Shown in pieces: positions 44,938 through 52,963 of a DNA stretch of 64,000 nt. Under the pieces are notes generated by a model. It was not told where the DNA came from and ran no database searches. It was given only the letters and a program-made list of their open reading frames with translations. The DNA comes from a virus, in the IMG/VR virus record IMGVR_UViG_3300044695_006747, positions 62,001 to 126,000 of that record; one strand, 5' to 3'. Both the position numbers and the translations under genes were made by a program. Each line of letters opens with the position of its first letter. Position 1 is the first letter of the stretch.

Positions 44938-45208
44938 TATTCTCCTTTTGTTCGGATGGTGCTGTAGATACTAATTTTTCTGTTTCAACTATTTTTTTAA
45001 CTTCATTACGACCTTTAATATATTTAGCTAATATCCATACTTGTCCACTAATCAGTATTATACTTTCAACAGCATGAGATACTACGGATATTAATTCTTC
45101 TTTTTGTTCATTTTCTGTTAATAGTCCTGTTAAATATAGTCCGCTAAATACGAAGCTAACTAATGTGAACCAAAATTCGCTAGTTTTATACCCAGCTTTT
45201 ATTGTCAT
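44840..45208 (-). CDS. Holin-like two-helix membrane protein, 122 residues
   Basis: Two hydrophobic helices (FWFTLVSFVFSGLYLTGLL and SHAVESIILISGQVWILAKY) and a long Lys/Arg-rich tail (SKRTSTRTSRKNNSRTK, ending KKPKKRSPK). This is the shape of small phage holins, with a charged C-terminal domain. No sequence proof. The C-terminal third overlaps the next gene by 98 bases. Confidence 0.5.
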   Translation of the reverse strand: MTIKAGYKTSEFWFTLVSFVFSGLYLTGLLTENEQKEELISVVSHAVESIILISGQVWILAKYIKGRNEVKKIVETEKLVSTAPSEQKENNDDSKRTSTRTSRKNNSRTKTVAKKPKKRSPK

Positions 45209-45402
45209 GAAGCACTATCTCCAGCATAGTAGCGTGGTTCATCAAATCTAGCATCATATTTGCTTTCGATATCAGTAATTGTAGGAGAGTTTTTAACATA
45301 AGTTTCTATGGTCGAATATTCACCAGTGCGAGTACACGACACTAGTGCTGTTCCGTTTTTGACTGGTTCGCCACTAACCGCTGCTTGAATATCATTGGCC
45401 AT
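45205..45402 (-). CDS. Small protein of unknown function, 65 residues
   Basis: Soluble, with no membrane segment: MANDIQAAVSGEPVKNGTAL ... FDEPRYYAGDSAS. The ATG has AAGGA upstream and a 57-base gap before it. Its stop overlaps the holin-like gene start. No motif recognised. It may be a small virion or head-tail protein, since it follows the fibre gene. Confidence 0.45.
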   Translation of the reverse strand: MANDIQAAVSGEPVKNGTALVSCTRTGEYSTIETYVKNSPTITDIESKYDARFDEPRYYAGDSAS

Positions 45403-45459
45403 ATTAAGATTCCTTTATTAATAAATATTAAAGATATTATCTATATACACCGAATCTAA

Positions 45460-47760
45460 TTAGTTACTACTACTACTACTGCTGCTGCTGCTTGATTGAG
45501 TACTACTACCAGAGGAACTACTGCTAGACGGAGGTGCTGACGGACATACAGACGTCACGCCCATATCATAGGTATCTCCTCCTGGGCCAGAACCGCCAAC
45601 TTGTGTCCAATCATTTTGCACGTAATCCGTAGCGCTATATAAAGCCGATCCACCAACAGATGTTGATATGACATATTCTGTTCCGGTCCAGAATAAATAA
45701 TACGTGTTACTATATTGATAGTATTCTCTATTATTATAGAATCCACCACTAATAAATGAACCATTCATGGGTTCGATAAATCCACAGGTTAGTATAGATA
45801 TTGGACCTTGAATCGGAACACTAACTTGAACAACTTCAACACTAGCGACCCAATAGACATCTTCTGATGCGCTGTTATATGAACACGCAATATTTAAGTA
45901 AGGATCGTTGGATAATTGTTCGATGCTAATATTACAATCCCATCCAGCATCGTCTTCATGAATAACGGTTTTAGTAGAAGCTGCGTCTGGCAATATAAAG
46001 CAGTTGCTAAAACCATCATTAGCTCTATTTTCTATTCCTCCTTCAAATTTATAAACGGCTGTTTCGCTAGGAAAATTAGAAGTAGAACCACTTCCCCACC
46101 CGCCATTACGTCTACCAACAACCTTTATTGTAAAATACCAACTGGTCCATGGAGGAACATATAAGTACTGAGATCCTGACATATTTCCATCCAATTTTAG
46201 ATTCACTGTGGTGGATGTATTATCTCTTCCTCTTAAAATAAATTTTCTAGTTTCAGCGTCTCCAGCATCATTAAATGAGCCAGCAGAATAGGTTTGTTCA
46301 CAGTGTAGAGAAGCAACACCAGAAATACCTCCAACTGTAACACCACTTGTATAGGTTGTAATATAGTTATCTAAACCACCTAAAATTGTACAATAATTTG
46401 AGTATGTGGATATATAATTACCGCTTCCTCCAACAATAGAGGTGTATGGAGAATATGATGATATTGTATTTGCTCTTCCTCCACCTATAAAACCATAATC
46501 TCCATAGACTTGATTATTTAGTCCACCTAATACAGAGCTGTAGTATACAGAAGAATAGTTTGATTGTCCACCTACAATAGTTGCATACTGTCCATTTGCT
46601 ACGTTTTGATAGCCTCCAACTATAACGCTTTGCGGGCCAACCAAATTTGATTGACCTCCAACAACTACGCTCTCATGACTATTGGATAGTGTCTGATTAT
46701 TATTTCCGCCACCAATAAAACTATAATTTGATTGTATTCTATTATTTGATCCACCGCACATTACACTGTAGTTACCTTCAGTAACTTGATTGATAGAACT
46801 TCTTGATCTTTGTAAATCTATAGAATATTGTCCTCTAATATTTCCAGCAATATCTGCTTGTAAAGATCCAGTACCAGTAGGCACGATATATAAAGATCCA
46901 TTACTATTTGTAGCAAAAATAGTATTACCATCTATTCTTATATTGTCTATAGTTAGCAACGCTCCGCTTATACTACTAGAGAATAGTCCGCTACCAGTAA
47001 CATTTAATAAAGATCCATTAAAAGTTAAATTACTTTCACCATTGATACCATTGACGGAACCAGTACTGGTGAGTATTCTATTGTCTCCACTATTGGCTAT
47101 AGTTGGTAGTACACCACTAACACCACTATTGAAGTCTGTGATGTTCGATACCGTATGAGTGTGACCAACAACGCTATAATTGCCACTTGGCTGTAGTCCT
47201 GTCACTTCTATAGTATGCGTTCCTGCATTGTTGCTTATGACAACATAACCAGATCCGATTATATTTTTAACTGGTAATAATCCACTCACGCCGCTAGCAA
47301 AATTCGTAATATCGCTAACAATATGAGAATGTCCCACCAAACTTAGTCCTGTGGTCGAAACAACAAAAGAATTAGAGATATCATTGTATGATAAAAGTAT
47401 TCCAGTTCCACCAACAAACAATCCGCTTCCTACTCTATCGTCAACCGCTTCATTGAAATCAGAGATATAAGAACTATCTAGTCCGCTAACATTTATTGTT
47501 AAAGTATTAGAATTATCGTCATGAACAATGCTAACGCCACTGCCTTGTTGCACAAATGTTGCAACTAAATCTCTGATAACTTCATCATCAGCACCAACAT
47601 ACGGCAATAATGCCCAAGGAGTAGATCCATTCCCTATTTTTAATTTACCAGTATCTTTTTCAAATCCCGGTTCTCCTAACGATAACACAGCACCGGATGG
47701 AAAAGCAGAATTATTCCACTCTGATGCTGTTCCTCTTTTAAATTTTATATTGAATGGCAT
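45460..47760 (-). CDS. Tail fibre with tropism-determinant-type N-terminus and poly-Ser tail
   Basis: 766 residues. The N-terminus (FKRGTASEWNNSAFPSGAVL ... GEPGFEKDTGKLKIGNG) matches the virion-attachment domain seen in many fibres and in the major tropism determinant N-terminus. Repeats of the form S-x-V-x-G-G-x-x-N fill about residues 327-474 and look like a trimeric left-handed beta-roll. A lectin-like beta-rich part follows. The C-terminus is low-complexity poly-Ser (SSGSSTQ then ten Ser, Asn). It should bind the host surface. The next gene upstream (118 residues) ends six bases before. Confidence 0.75.
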   Translation of the reverse strand: MPFNIKFKRGTASEWNNSAFPSGAVLSLGEPGFEKDTGKLKIGNGSTPWALLPYVGADDEVIRDLVATFVQQGSGVSIVHDDNSNTLTINVSGLDSSYISDFNEAVDDRVGSGLFVGGTGILLSYNDISNSFVVSTTGLSLVGHSHIVSDITNFASGVSGLLPVKNIIGSGYVVISNNAGTHTIEVTGLQPSGNYSVVGHTHTVSNITDFNSGVSGVLPTIANSGDNRILTSTGSVNGINGESNLTFNGSLLNVTGSGLFSSSISGALLTIDNIRIDGNTIFATNSNGSLYIVPTGTGSLQADIAGNIRGQYSIDLQRSRSSINQVTEGNYSVMCGGSNNRIQSNYSFIGGGNNNQTLSNSHESVVVGGQSNLVGPQSVIVGGYQNVANGQYATIVGGQSNYSSVYYSSVLGGLNNQVYGDYGFIGGGRANTISSYSPYTSIVGGSGNYISTYSNYCTILGGLDNYITTYTSGVTVGGISGVASLHCEQTYSAGSFNDAGDAETRKFILRGRDNTSTTVNLKLDGNMSGSQYLYVPPWTSWYFTIKVVGRRNGGWGSGSTSNFPSETAVYKFEGGIENRANDGFSNCFILPDAASTKTVIHEDDAGWDCNISIEQLSNDPYLNIACSYNSASEDVYWVASVEVVQVSVPIQGPISILTCGFIEPMNGSFISGGFYNNREYYQYSNTYYLFWTGTEYVISTSVGGSALYSATDYVQNDWTQVGGSGPGGDTYDMGVTSVCPSAPPSSSSSSGSSTQSSSSSSSSSSN
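45466..45492 (-). repeat. (ACT)5(GCT)4 triplet repeat encoding nine Ser
   Basis: A pure triplet tract of five ACT then four GCT on the + strand, read on the - strand as AGC then AGT Ser codons at the very end of the fibre gene. Copy number could change by slippage without shifting the frame. Confidence 0.85.
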
Positions 47761-47766
47761 AATATA

Positions 47767-48087
47767 TTAGGTTCTTTCTATTCTTTCCTCCAAAGCTTCC
47801 AATGTTTTTCCAAGAGTGGCTATTTGGACTTTGAGTTCGTTTAGTACTTCTGTGTTTCTTTGTAAAGCATTAGCAAAAGCAGATTGAATCTCTTTATTGC
47901 TATTTAATCGTTCCATAATAAACTGTCTATCTTGTAAATATGGACTTTTGCTTTCTACCATCTCAGCAACCTCTGCTTTAGTTGCCATATTTTTACCAAT
48001 AGCAAACCAAAAACCTATAAGAGTTATAATAATTCCAATACAAGTGGTGGCTATGCTTTCCCAAAAATGAACAATTGATTCTGACAT
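47767..48087 (-). CDS. Membrane-anchored coiled-coil protein, 106 residues
   Basis: ATG at 48087 with AAGGG nine bases upstream; a GTG at 48123 would add 12 residues and is less likely because it lies within the inverted-repeat element. One membrane helix (CIGIIITLIGFWFAIG) follows a short polar start. Then comes a charged coiled-coil tail (ERLNSNKEIQSAFANALQ; VLNELKVQIATLGKTLEAL). Small membrane proteins with coiled-coil tails occur in phage lysis regions, but the function is unknown. Confidence 0.5.
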   Translation of the reverse strand: MSESIVHFWESIATTCIGIIITLIGFWFAIGKNMATKAEVAEMVESKSPYLQDRQFIMERLNSNKEIQSAFANALQRNTEVLNELKVQIATLGKTLEALEERIERT

Positions 48088-48107
48088 ATTATAAACCCTT
48101 ATTATGA

Positions 48108-48153
48108 AATAAGCCAACGACACATCATAGTATCATTGGCTTATTATGTGTCG
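48108..48153 (-). promoter_or_regulatory. Interleaved double inverted repeat in an intergenic gap
   Basis: On the + strand: AATAAGCCAA (48108-48117), CGACACAT (48118-48125), 10-base spacer, TTGGCTTATT (48136-48145), ATGTGTCG (48146-48153). The 10-mer pairs with its complement and the 8-mer with its own complement, in interleaved order. The RNA can form two mutually exclusive hairpins or a pseudoknot-type tangle. It lies between the abundant-protein gene and the coiled-coil gene, so it may be a terminator, attenuator or processing signal. Confidence 0.6.
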
Positions 48154-48170
48154 AATTGTAAATTAAATTA

Positions 48171-48767
48171 TCAGCCTGTTTTGCTCTTATAATCATCTAG
48201 CACTGGAGCTAGCTTACCCGTCTTGTAAACAAGTTCGCCAGGAACAGAGCGAGTGGGACTTGCTGCTTGATCTGTAGATGTTGCTGATGTTGTGTTACCA
48301 GCATTGTTCCAGAAAGCATCAACAGCAGTTGTTGGAGTTGTTGTCCAAGAGCCTGAATAGATATTCCAGTAACCAGCACGAATAGCTGTTGTGGTTCTGG
48401 TGCTTCTAACTTTTTCTTGACGATGAATACTTCTAATTAATCCTGGTTGATCAGCAGCACTACGAAGAACAGTGTTACTAACACCGGCTAATGATGTTGT
48501 GACCTTTTTGGCTACTGGCGACTGATTGTTATAGGCAAAAGTACCAGCGCTAACAGCCTTATCCGAAACATCATCATTTAATACTGTTGAAGCAAATACT
48601 TCTTTATTGTATCGTGATACTCCAACATTATCTAATTTTGTACTTGATGTTCCCACTCTTGCGGCTGCTCCACCATTACCACCAGCGCCGCTACCTTTAG
48701 CATTTGGAGGAACCGAATCATAGTCTGTTCCATTAACTTTAGCAGCATATACTTGAGTTAGTGACAT
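48171..48767 (-). CDS. Probable abundant virion-associated protein, 198 residues
   Basis: Rich in Ala, Thr, Ser and Gly (GSGAGGNGGAAARVGTSST; TTAIRAGYWNIYSGSWTTT), with lower AT content in its codons than neighbouring genes. No enzymatic motif. A strong-looking extended -10 promoter, a GGAGAG-type ribosome-binding site near the ATG and an RNA-structure element after the stop fit high expression, such as a decoration or tail protein. The virion role is inferred, not recognised. Confidence 0.5.
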   Translation of the reverse strand: MSLTQVYAAKVNGTDYDSVPPNAKGSGAGGNGGAAARVGTSSTKLDNVGVSRYNKEVFASTVLNDDVSDKAVSAGTFAYNNQSPVAKKVTTSLAGVSNTVLRSAADQPGLIRSIHRQEKVRSTRTTTAIRAGYWNIYSGSWTTTPTTAVDAFWNNAGNTTSATSTDQAASPTRSVPGELVYKTGKLAPVLDDYKSKTG

Positions 48768-48819
48768 TTTATCTCTCCATATGGTTTGTGATAGACTAAA
48801 TTATCTATACCCCAAATTT

Positions 48820-48828
48820 ATTATAACA
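48820..48828 (-). promoter_or_regulatory. Extended -10 promoter for the 198-residue gene
   Basis: On the - strand TGTTATAAT, a perfect TGnTATAAT extended -10 (48828-48820). The -35 region is poor. The expected start is near 48813, leaving a leader of about 45 bases before the ATG at 48767. Confidence 0.55.
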
Positions 48829-48839
48829 CAACAAAATTA

Positions 48840-49508
48840 CTAGTTTAATTTTTGACCACAAATGTTAGCCATTTTTTTAAGACTATTAATAGTGTGACAT
48901 TTTATACCAAAAACGCTAGATGTTTTTTGTATTAGATCAATATGAGAATCGTTCCATACGTTACCATTAGAAATAAGCTGTATTTTATCAACCTTTTTGC
49001 TAATTAAACCGCAAGCTAGTATATTATCAGATAAATTATCTAATAAATATCCTGTAGAGGGATATATAGTTTTAATATCATGTCCTATCAAAATTTGTGC
49101 GGCTTTATACATTAATTCTAGGGTGAATACTCTATATTCCAGGATATATCTTATTTCAATTCCTTGTGGATCACACAATTCTTTGACCTTAGTAATATCT
49201 TCTCTAAATTTATCATATTTTCTGTTACATAAAAAATATGAAGGACTAACTATTTCAATAATATCGCATCCTGATCTAATGCAATTCTCAACAGATATTA
49301 ATCTAGACTTTTGGTCCATGACGCCCAATGGATAGTCTATAACGCAAGCTAACTTTATAGATAGTGGTAATAAAGATTTAGCTAGTTTAACTGATGTTGG
49401 TAAAACAGATATCGAATTTGGTCTAAGATTTATAGCATCTGTTATCAGATTTTTTGTTTCTGTTTCATTACTAGCGATATCATAATGAGCGTATTCTATA
49501 TATTTCAT
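48840..49508 (-). CDS. DeoC-like aldolase-fold protein lacking catalytic residues
   Basis: 222 residues with a recognisable DeoC barrel outline: KLACVIDYPLGVMDQKSR, CDIIEIVSPSYFL, IRYILEYRVFTLELMYKAA, IKTIYPSTGYLLDNL and KIQLISNGNVW. Aligned by eye with E. coli DeoC, the general acid Asp102 is Glu, the Schiff-base Lys167 (in F-I-K-T-S-T-G) is Tyr, and the second Lys201 is Ile. It is therefore unlikely to cleave deoxyribose phosphate and may have become a binding or structural protein. It directly follows the ClpP-like gene by a one-base overlap. Confidence 0.6.
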   Translation of the reverse strand: MKYIEYAHYDIASNETETKNLITDAINLRPNSISVLPTSVKLAKSLLPLSIKLACVIDYPLGVMDQKSRLISVENCIRSGCDIIEIVSPSYFLCNRKYDKFREDITKVKELCDPQGIEIRYILEYRVFTLELMYKAAQILIGHDIKTIYPSTGYLLDNLSDNILACGLISKKVDKIQLISNGNVWNDSHIDLIQKTSSVFGIKCHTINSLKKMANICGQKLN

Positions 49509-50203
49509 TATATTTTTTTTGCATAAGTTTTGAGATAGTCTATATTAGGAAATTTTTTTGTACCCAATACTCCGTCAGCAAAACCATATTCTACCGCTTC
49601 GTCGGCGGTTAGAATCCAATCTCTTTTTGTTGCCAATTGTGTTACTATGTGTTTACGAGCCATTAATCGTTTCCAATTTTTGTCTCTACATATCTTACTA
49701 TTCATACACCTATCCGTAAATATATCTATCATCTTCTCGCTCTCTTTTTCACTCCATTGAATCATACTTAAAGCCGCTTTATGTTCGTTGTCAACACTGA
49801 TAGAGCCGTAATGAACTAAAAAATTTACATTTGGCATCAATACTCTGAGACTAGCTCCCTGTAACAAAACAGTACTACTGGACTCAACTTTTGAATATGC
49901 TAAAATTATAGTTCTTGCTTTGGAATGTTTCAGAGTATCGTATATTCCCAAGCAATCCTGCCAGTCTCCTCCTGGCATATGCATATGAATAAGAATTGGT
50001 TCCAATGATAAAGAATTTAAATATCTGAGATTCTTTTCAAAGATTACAGCAGATCTATAGTCCACTCCAGGTTCGTCATCACTATCACAAAAATATGAGT
50101 GTAAATACATTTCTCTATTATCAACATCTATGTTGTAATTATGTAAATTATTCAACCTATATTCTGTATAATTTTTTTCTTCAGTATTGTTGTGTTTGTT
50201 CAT
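49508..50203 (-). CDS. ClpP-like serine protease
   Basis: 231 residues. The ClpP fold is recognisable: HMHMPGGDWQDCLGIYDTL, VESSSTVLLQGASLRVLMP with S108 in the catalytic Ser position, NFLVHYGS with H131, and KRDWILTADEAVEYGFADG with D195 as the Asp. This triad is intact by eye. Phage ClpP-like proteins often mature prohead proteins; this one sits in a head-associated neighbourhood. Overlaps the upstream gene by 23 bases. Confidence 0.75.
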   Translation of the reverse strand: MNKHNNTEEKNYTEYRLNNLHNYNIDVDNREMYLHSYFCDSDDEPGVDYRSAVIFEKNLRYLNSLSLEPILIHMHMPGGDWQDCLGIYDTLKHSKARTIILAYSKVESSSTVLLQGASLRVLMPNVNFLVHYGSISVDNEHKAALSMIQWSEKESEKMIDIFTDRCMNSKICRDKNWKRLMARKHIVTQLATKRDWILTADEAVEYGFADGVLGTKKFPNIDYLKTYAKKI

Positions 50204-50615
50204 GTTGTTTGACGTTATTCTCTATATTTTTCATTACATCTCTATCTTCAAATACCTTGCCTATGCCAATTCTAAATCTATATCTTGTAAAAATATCTAA
50301 AGTTTCCACACCATCTGTTTTTTCGATTATATTCGCTATTTTTTTGGATAGATTAAAATTTGTGTGGCCAATCCAAAAATTAAATATTTTACTGCTCGCT
50401 GTATATTCATTATAAGGAATTAGACCCATAGGAGTAGCTATAACTCTTATGTGTTTTCCTGGTTGCTGTAATTTGTTTACAGATTCTTTATCCTCTGATA
50501 TACTATCGCTATCTTCTTCATCGAAAAAATTGTTTACATCACTATCGACATCTATTTCATTTTCATCGTATCCTAAAAATGGATCTCTCCATTTTTCCCA
50601 TACAATATAATTCAT
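50181..50615 (-). CDS. Conserved-type phage protein of unknown function, 144 residues
   Basis: Begins MNYIVWEKWRDPFLGYDEN, has an acidic low-complexity middle, then a core TPMGLIPYNEYTASSKIFNF, FWIGHTNFNLSKKIANII and LDIFTRYRFRIGIGKVF. The core pattern with FTRYRFR is one I recognise from large-phage proteins of unknown role. ATGA junction with the upstream gene; overlaps the ClpP-like gene. Confidence 0.55.
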   Translation of the reverse strand: MNYIVWEKWRDPFLGYDENEIDVDSDVNNFFDEEDSDSISEDKESVNKLQQPGKHIRVIATPMGLIPYNEYTASSKIFNFWIGHTNFNLSKKIANIIEKTDGVETLDIFTRYRFRIGIGKVFEDRDVMKNIENNVKQHEQTQQY

Positions 50616-51055
50616 GTTTTTTCTTCCATAACATATGTTTTAAATGCTTTTGATGGTTTAATTAATGGATCATTAGTATAAGATGATATTGTTTTTTTAA
50701 GAGATAAATATTGTTTCAAAAAAAATAGTATATTATCATAAAATAGCAGATGCTGATTAGATATTTGTTTTTGTTCTTCCATATTATGATATAATAAATC
50801 TATCAAATATTTGTTATTATCACAAATTAATGATAAGAAATATGCAATTTTTTCACATTTAGATATACTAGAACTATTAGACAAGATATCCTCAACATCT
50901 GTATTAACTTTACAAAATATCTGTTCTGTTTCTATATTAGCAGATAAAGTTACTGTAACGTCTGTTGGTTCAATATCACTTGATAATTTTGTATCTGAAT
51001 CTATTATTTTTGGTTTTATAAAAATCGATATTAGTTTTTTTATCAAAGCATACAT
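50612..51055 (-). CDS. Hypothetical protein, 147 residues
   Basis: Short basic hydrophobic start (YALIKKLISIFIKPK), a beta-like segment (TDVTVTLSANIETEQIFCKV), then helices (KYLIDLLYHNMEEQ; ILFFLKQYLSLKKTISSY). No motif recognised. Overlaps both neighbours. Confidence 0.4.
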   Translation of the reverse strand: MYALIKKLISIFIKPKIIDSDTKLSSDIEPTDVTVTLSANIETEQIFCKVNTDVEDILSNSSSISKCEKIAYFLSLICDNNKYLIDLLYHNMEEQKQISNQHLLFYDNILFFLKQYLSLKKTISSYTNDPLIKPSKAFKTYVMEEKT

Positions 51056-51429
51056 ACTAATTTTCTTAGAGTATCATAGTGTGCAACATATGGTTTTATA
51101 TCAATCCAATAACTATTATTTAGTGAAGTATTGTTTGGTATAAAAATACCATAAAATATTGCTGTAATTAATGTGTTCGATTCTTCATCATACGATAGTT
51201 CAATGTTCAATAGTTTTGGTCTAGACCATTCGAAACTTATATTAACAGATTTTTCAAATAATAATTTTAATATACTATCTAAATTTAGATTATGTTTTTT
51301 AGGATTTAATGTGGATATATCTATTTGAGGAAAAGATAATGAATCCTTATCATTAGATACAATATTGATAGTATCATTATTGAGACCAGCAGTATATAGT
51401 ATACCAATAACTATAGTTTTATTATTCAT
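51043..51429 (-). CDS. Hypothetical protein, 128 residues
   Basis: Alternating strands with no known signature: TIVIGILYTAGL, ISFEWSRPKLLNIELSYDEE and TLITAIFYGIFIPNN. A beta-rich small protein downstream of the sigma gene by a one-base overlap. Function unknown. Confidence 0.4.
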   Translation of the reverse strand: MNNKTIVIGILYTAGLNNDTINIVSNDKDSLSFPQIDISTLNPKKHNLNLDSILKLLFEKSVNISFEWSRPKLLNIELSYDEESNTLITAIFYGIFIPNNTSLNNSYWIDIKPYVAHYDTLRKLVCML

Positions 51430-52001
51430 TATTGATTAATTGATTCTCTAATAGTATTTAGGGCCTTCTGAATATTTTGTCTAACAGCTTCTCTGGTAAC
51501 AGAAAATTCTCTTCCTATATCTGCGAGTGTTTTGTTGTCGTAGTAATACATTATAAGCTGCTGTCTTTGTTTTTCAGAAATCGGGGCGCTATCTATTAGG
51601 TTCTTCATATCATTGCTTAAAACTTCTCTTGATTCTTCTTCTTCTACAATATCTGCTGGATTTGCTGCTGTGTTTTCTGTATAATGCATAGCATAGTGAT
51701 CATTATATTTAGCTTGTTTTTTATTCTTTTTAAATTTTGATGTAATATATGTTTTAATCGCCCATATAGCACATTGATTTCTGTATGAGTACATACTCTT
51801 ACCTAATCCCGTAGTTTTTCCTTTTCTGTTTTTATCCCAATTCCAATCGGCCATCATAATAGCTCCAGCTATTTCGGCCACAGTTTCATCATTGCTTAAC
51901 ATTTCCTTGGATAAGCCAGGATAAAATTTAGAAGCAAATTTAGATATGGTTTTTTTAGCTATATTGGTATAGTTCTCTAACGTATCAAATTCCGAAATCA
52001 T
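51429..52001 (-). CDS. Sigma70-like RNA polymerase sigma factor
   Basis: 190 residues. An N-terminal region-2-like helical part (DETVAEIAGAIMMADWNWDK; YRNQCAIWAIKTYITSKFK) is followed by a C-terminal region 4: ISEKQRQQLIMYYYDNKTL, ADIGREFSVTREAVRQNI, QKALNTIRES. The helix-turn-helix of region 4 is clear. Region 3 is missing, so it looks like a small phage late sigma factor that redirects host RNA polymerase. The ribosome-binding region shows a duplicated AGGACTTAA just upstream of the ATG. Confidence 0.8.
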   Translation of the reverse strand: MISEFDTLENYTNIAKKTISKFASKFYPGLSKEMLSNDETVAEIAGAIMMADWNWDKNRKGKTTGLGKSMYSYRNQCAIWAIKTYITSKFKKNKKQAKYNDHYAMHYTENTAANPADIVEEEESREVLSNDMKNLIDSAPISEKQRQQLIMYYYDNKTLADIGREFSVTREAVRQNIQKALNTIRESINQ

Positions 52002-52037
52002 TATTAAGTCCTCTTGTTAAGTCCTAGAAACAAAAAT

Positions 52038-52919
52038 TTATTTGGTCAATCTTTTCCATTGATCAGAGTCTGGTCTGTCTTTATCTCCTGGTTTGGCTGG
52101 TTTATAGTTTTTGCCCATTTTTTCTCTTTTTTTGCGAATATTCTCCCATAGGCCCGGACGATTCTCTGCTGCTTCTGTATCGGTTTCCGATGGTCCGAAC
52201 ATTACAAAATTATGAATTGTGATCATATAGTCTTCTGTCACAGCGATTTTACCTTGTAACCAGCTTTCTGTCAAGTTTTCTTTTACGGAAGGTTGTTCTA
52301 GAGCATTTATTATATTTTGAGCGTGTGTCATGATGGATTTGATAGATCCAACACTCATCTCAAAGAAATCATTTTTGTACTCCATCATCTCTTGTTCAAC
52401 AGACTCTTTTTCCATCTTATCTACTTGTGTAAAGTCTTGTCCTTTGGATTTTTTAATTTCCATTAGTTTTTGTTTGAGAATCTCTAATTCTATTTCTTTT
52501 TCTAATTTTTCTATCTCCATTTCCATTGGATCGTCTTCTTCTTCAGTATCATCTTCGCTTTCATCTTCATAATCGTAATCGTTCATAGTATCAACCATTT
52601 CACAAGCCTGACCTGTTTTAACTCCTAATTTTTCTTTTGTTGCTTCTGGTAAAGCGGCAACAAATTCTGGTCCTTTACGTTTAGCCATGTTATATAATTT
52701 CTTTAGAAAAGTATCATAACTCATCTTACCTTTCATACGACCAAAATTACTAATAGCGTCAGGTATATCCTGTGGAGATACTATTGGAAAAGATCTTGTT
52801 TCAGGAAATAGGAAATCGCTGTCTTTTAGTTCGCTACGCTTTTGGCCTTTATAGGTTTTTTGAGCCGCACTGGCAAGAGTTTCATTTACGGAATTAAGAA
52901 TATCATTATATCTTGTCAT
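52038..52919 (-). CDS. Putative head-associated (scaffold or core) protein, 293 residues
   Basis: The N-terminal motif SDFLFPETRSFPIVSPQDIP and YDTFLKKLYNMAKRKGPEFV resembles a recurring phage domain that I associate with prohead cores. A long acidic and coiled-coil segment follows (MEMEIEKLEKEIELEILKQK), then a C-terminal LTESWLQGKIAVTEDYMITI, another motif I have seen in head-region proteins. Scaffold or prohead-core role inferred from layout. Confidence 0.5.
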   Translation of the reverse strand: MTRYNDILNSVNETLASAAQKTYKGQKRSELKDSDFLFPETRSFPIVSPQDIPDAISNFGRMKGKMSYDTFLKKLYNMAKRKGPEFVAALPEATKEKLGVKTGQACEMVDTMNDYDYEDESEDDTEEEDDPMEMEIEKLEKEIELEILKQKLMEIKKSKGQDFTQVDKMEKESVEQEMMEYKNDFFEMSVGSIKSIMTHAQNIINALEQPSVKENLTESWLQGKIAVTEDYMITIHNFVMFGPSETDTEAAENRPGLWENIRKKREKMGKNYKPAKPGDKDRPDSDQWKRLTK

Positions 52920-52963
52920 TGTGATACCTTTCTGCTTTGTAATTTAGCGAATAATTATTATAT

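Noticed and set aside
46340-46780. Repeats of the fibre as a DNA repeat array or CRISPR
   Set aside because: The periodicity is at protein level (G-G-x-x-N motifs) with variable DNA spacing and no constant repeat; it is a beta-roll-type protein repeat.
48840-49508. Functional deoxyribose-phosphate aldolase
   Set aside because: The three catalytic residues are not present in the by-eye alignment, so I describe it as an aldolase-fold protein only.
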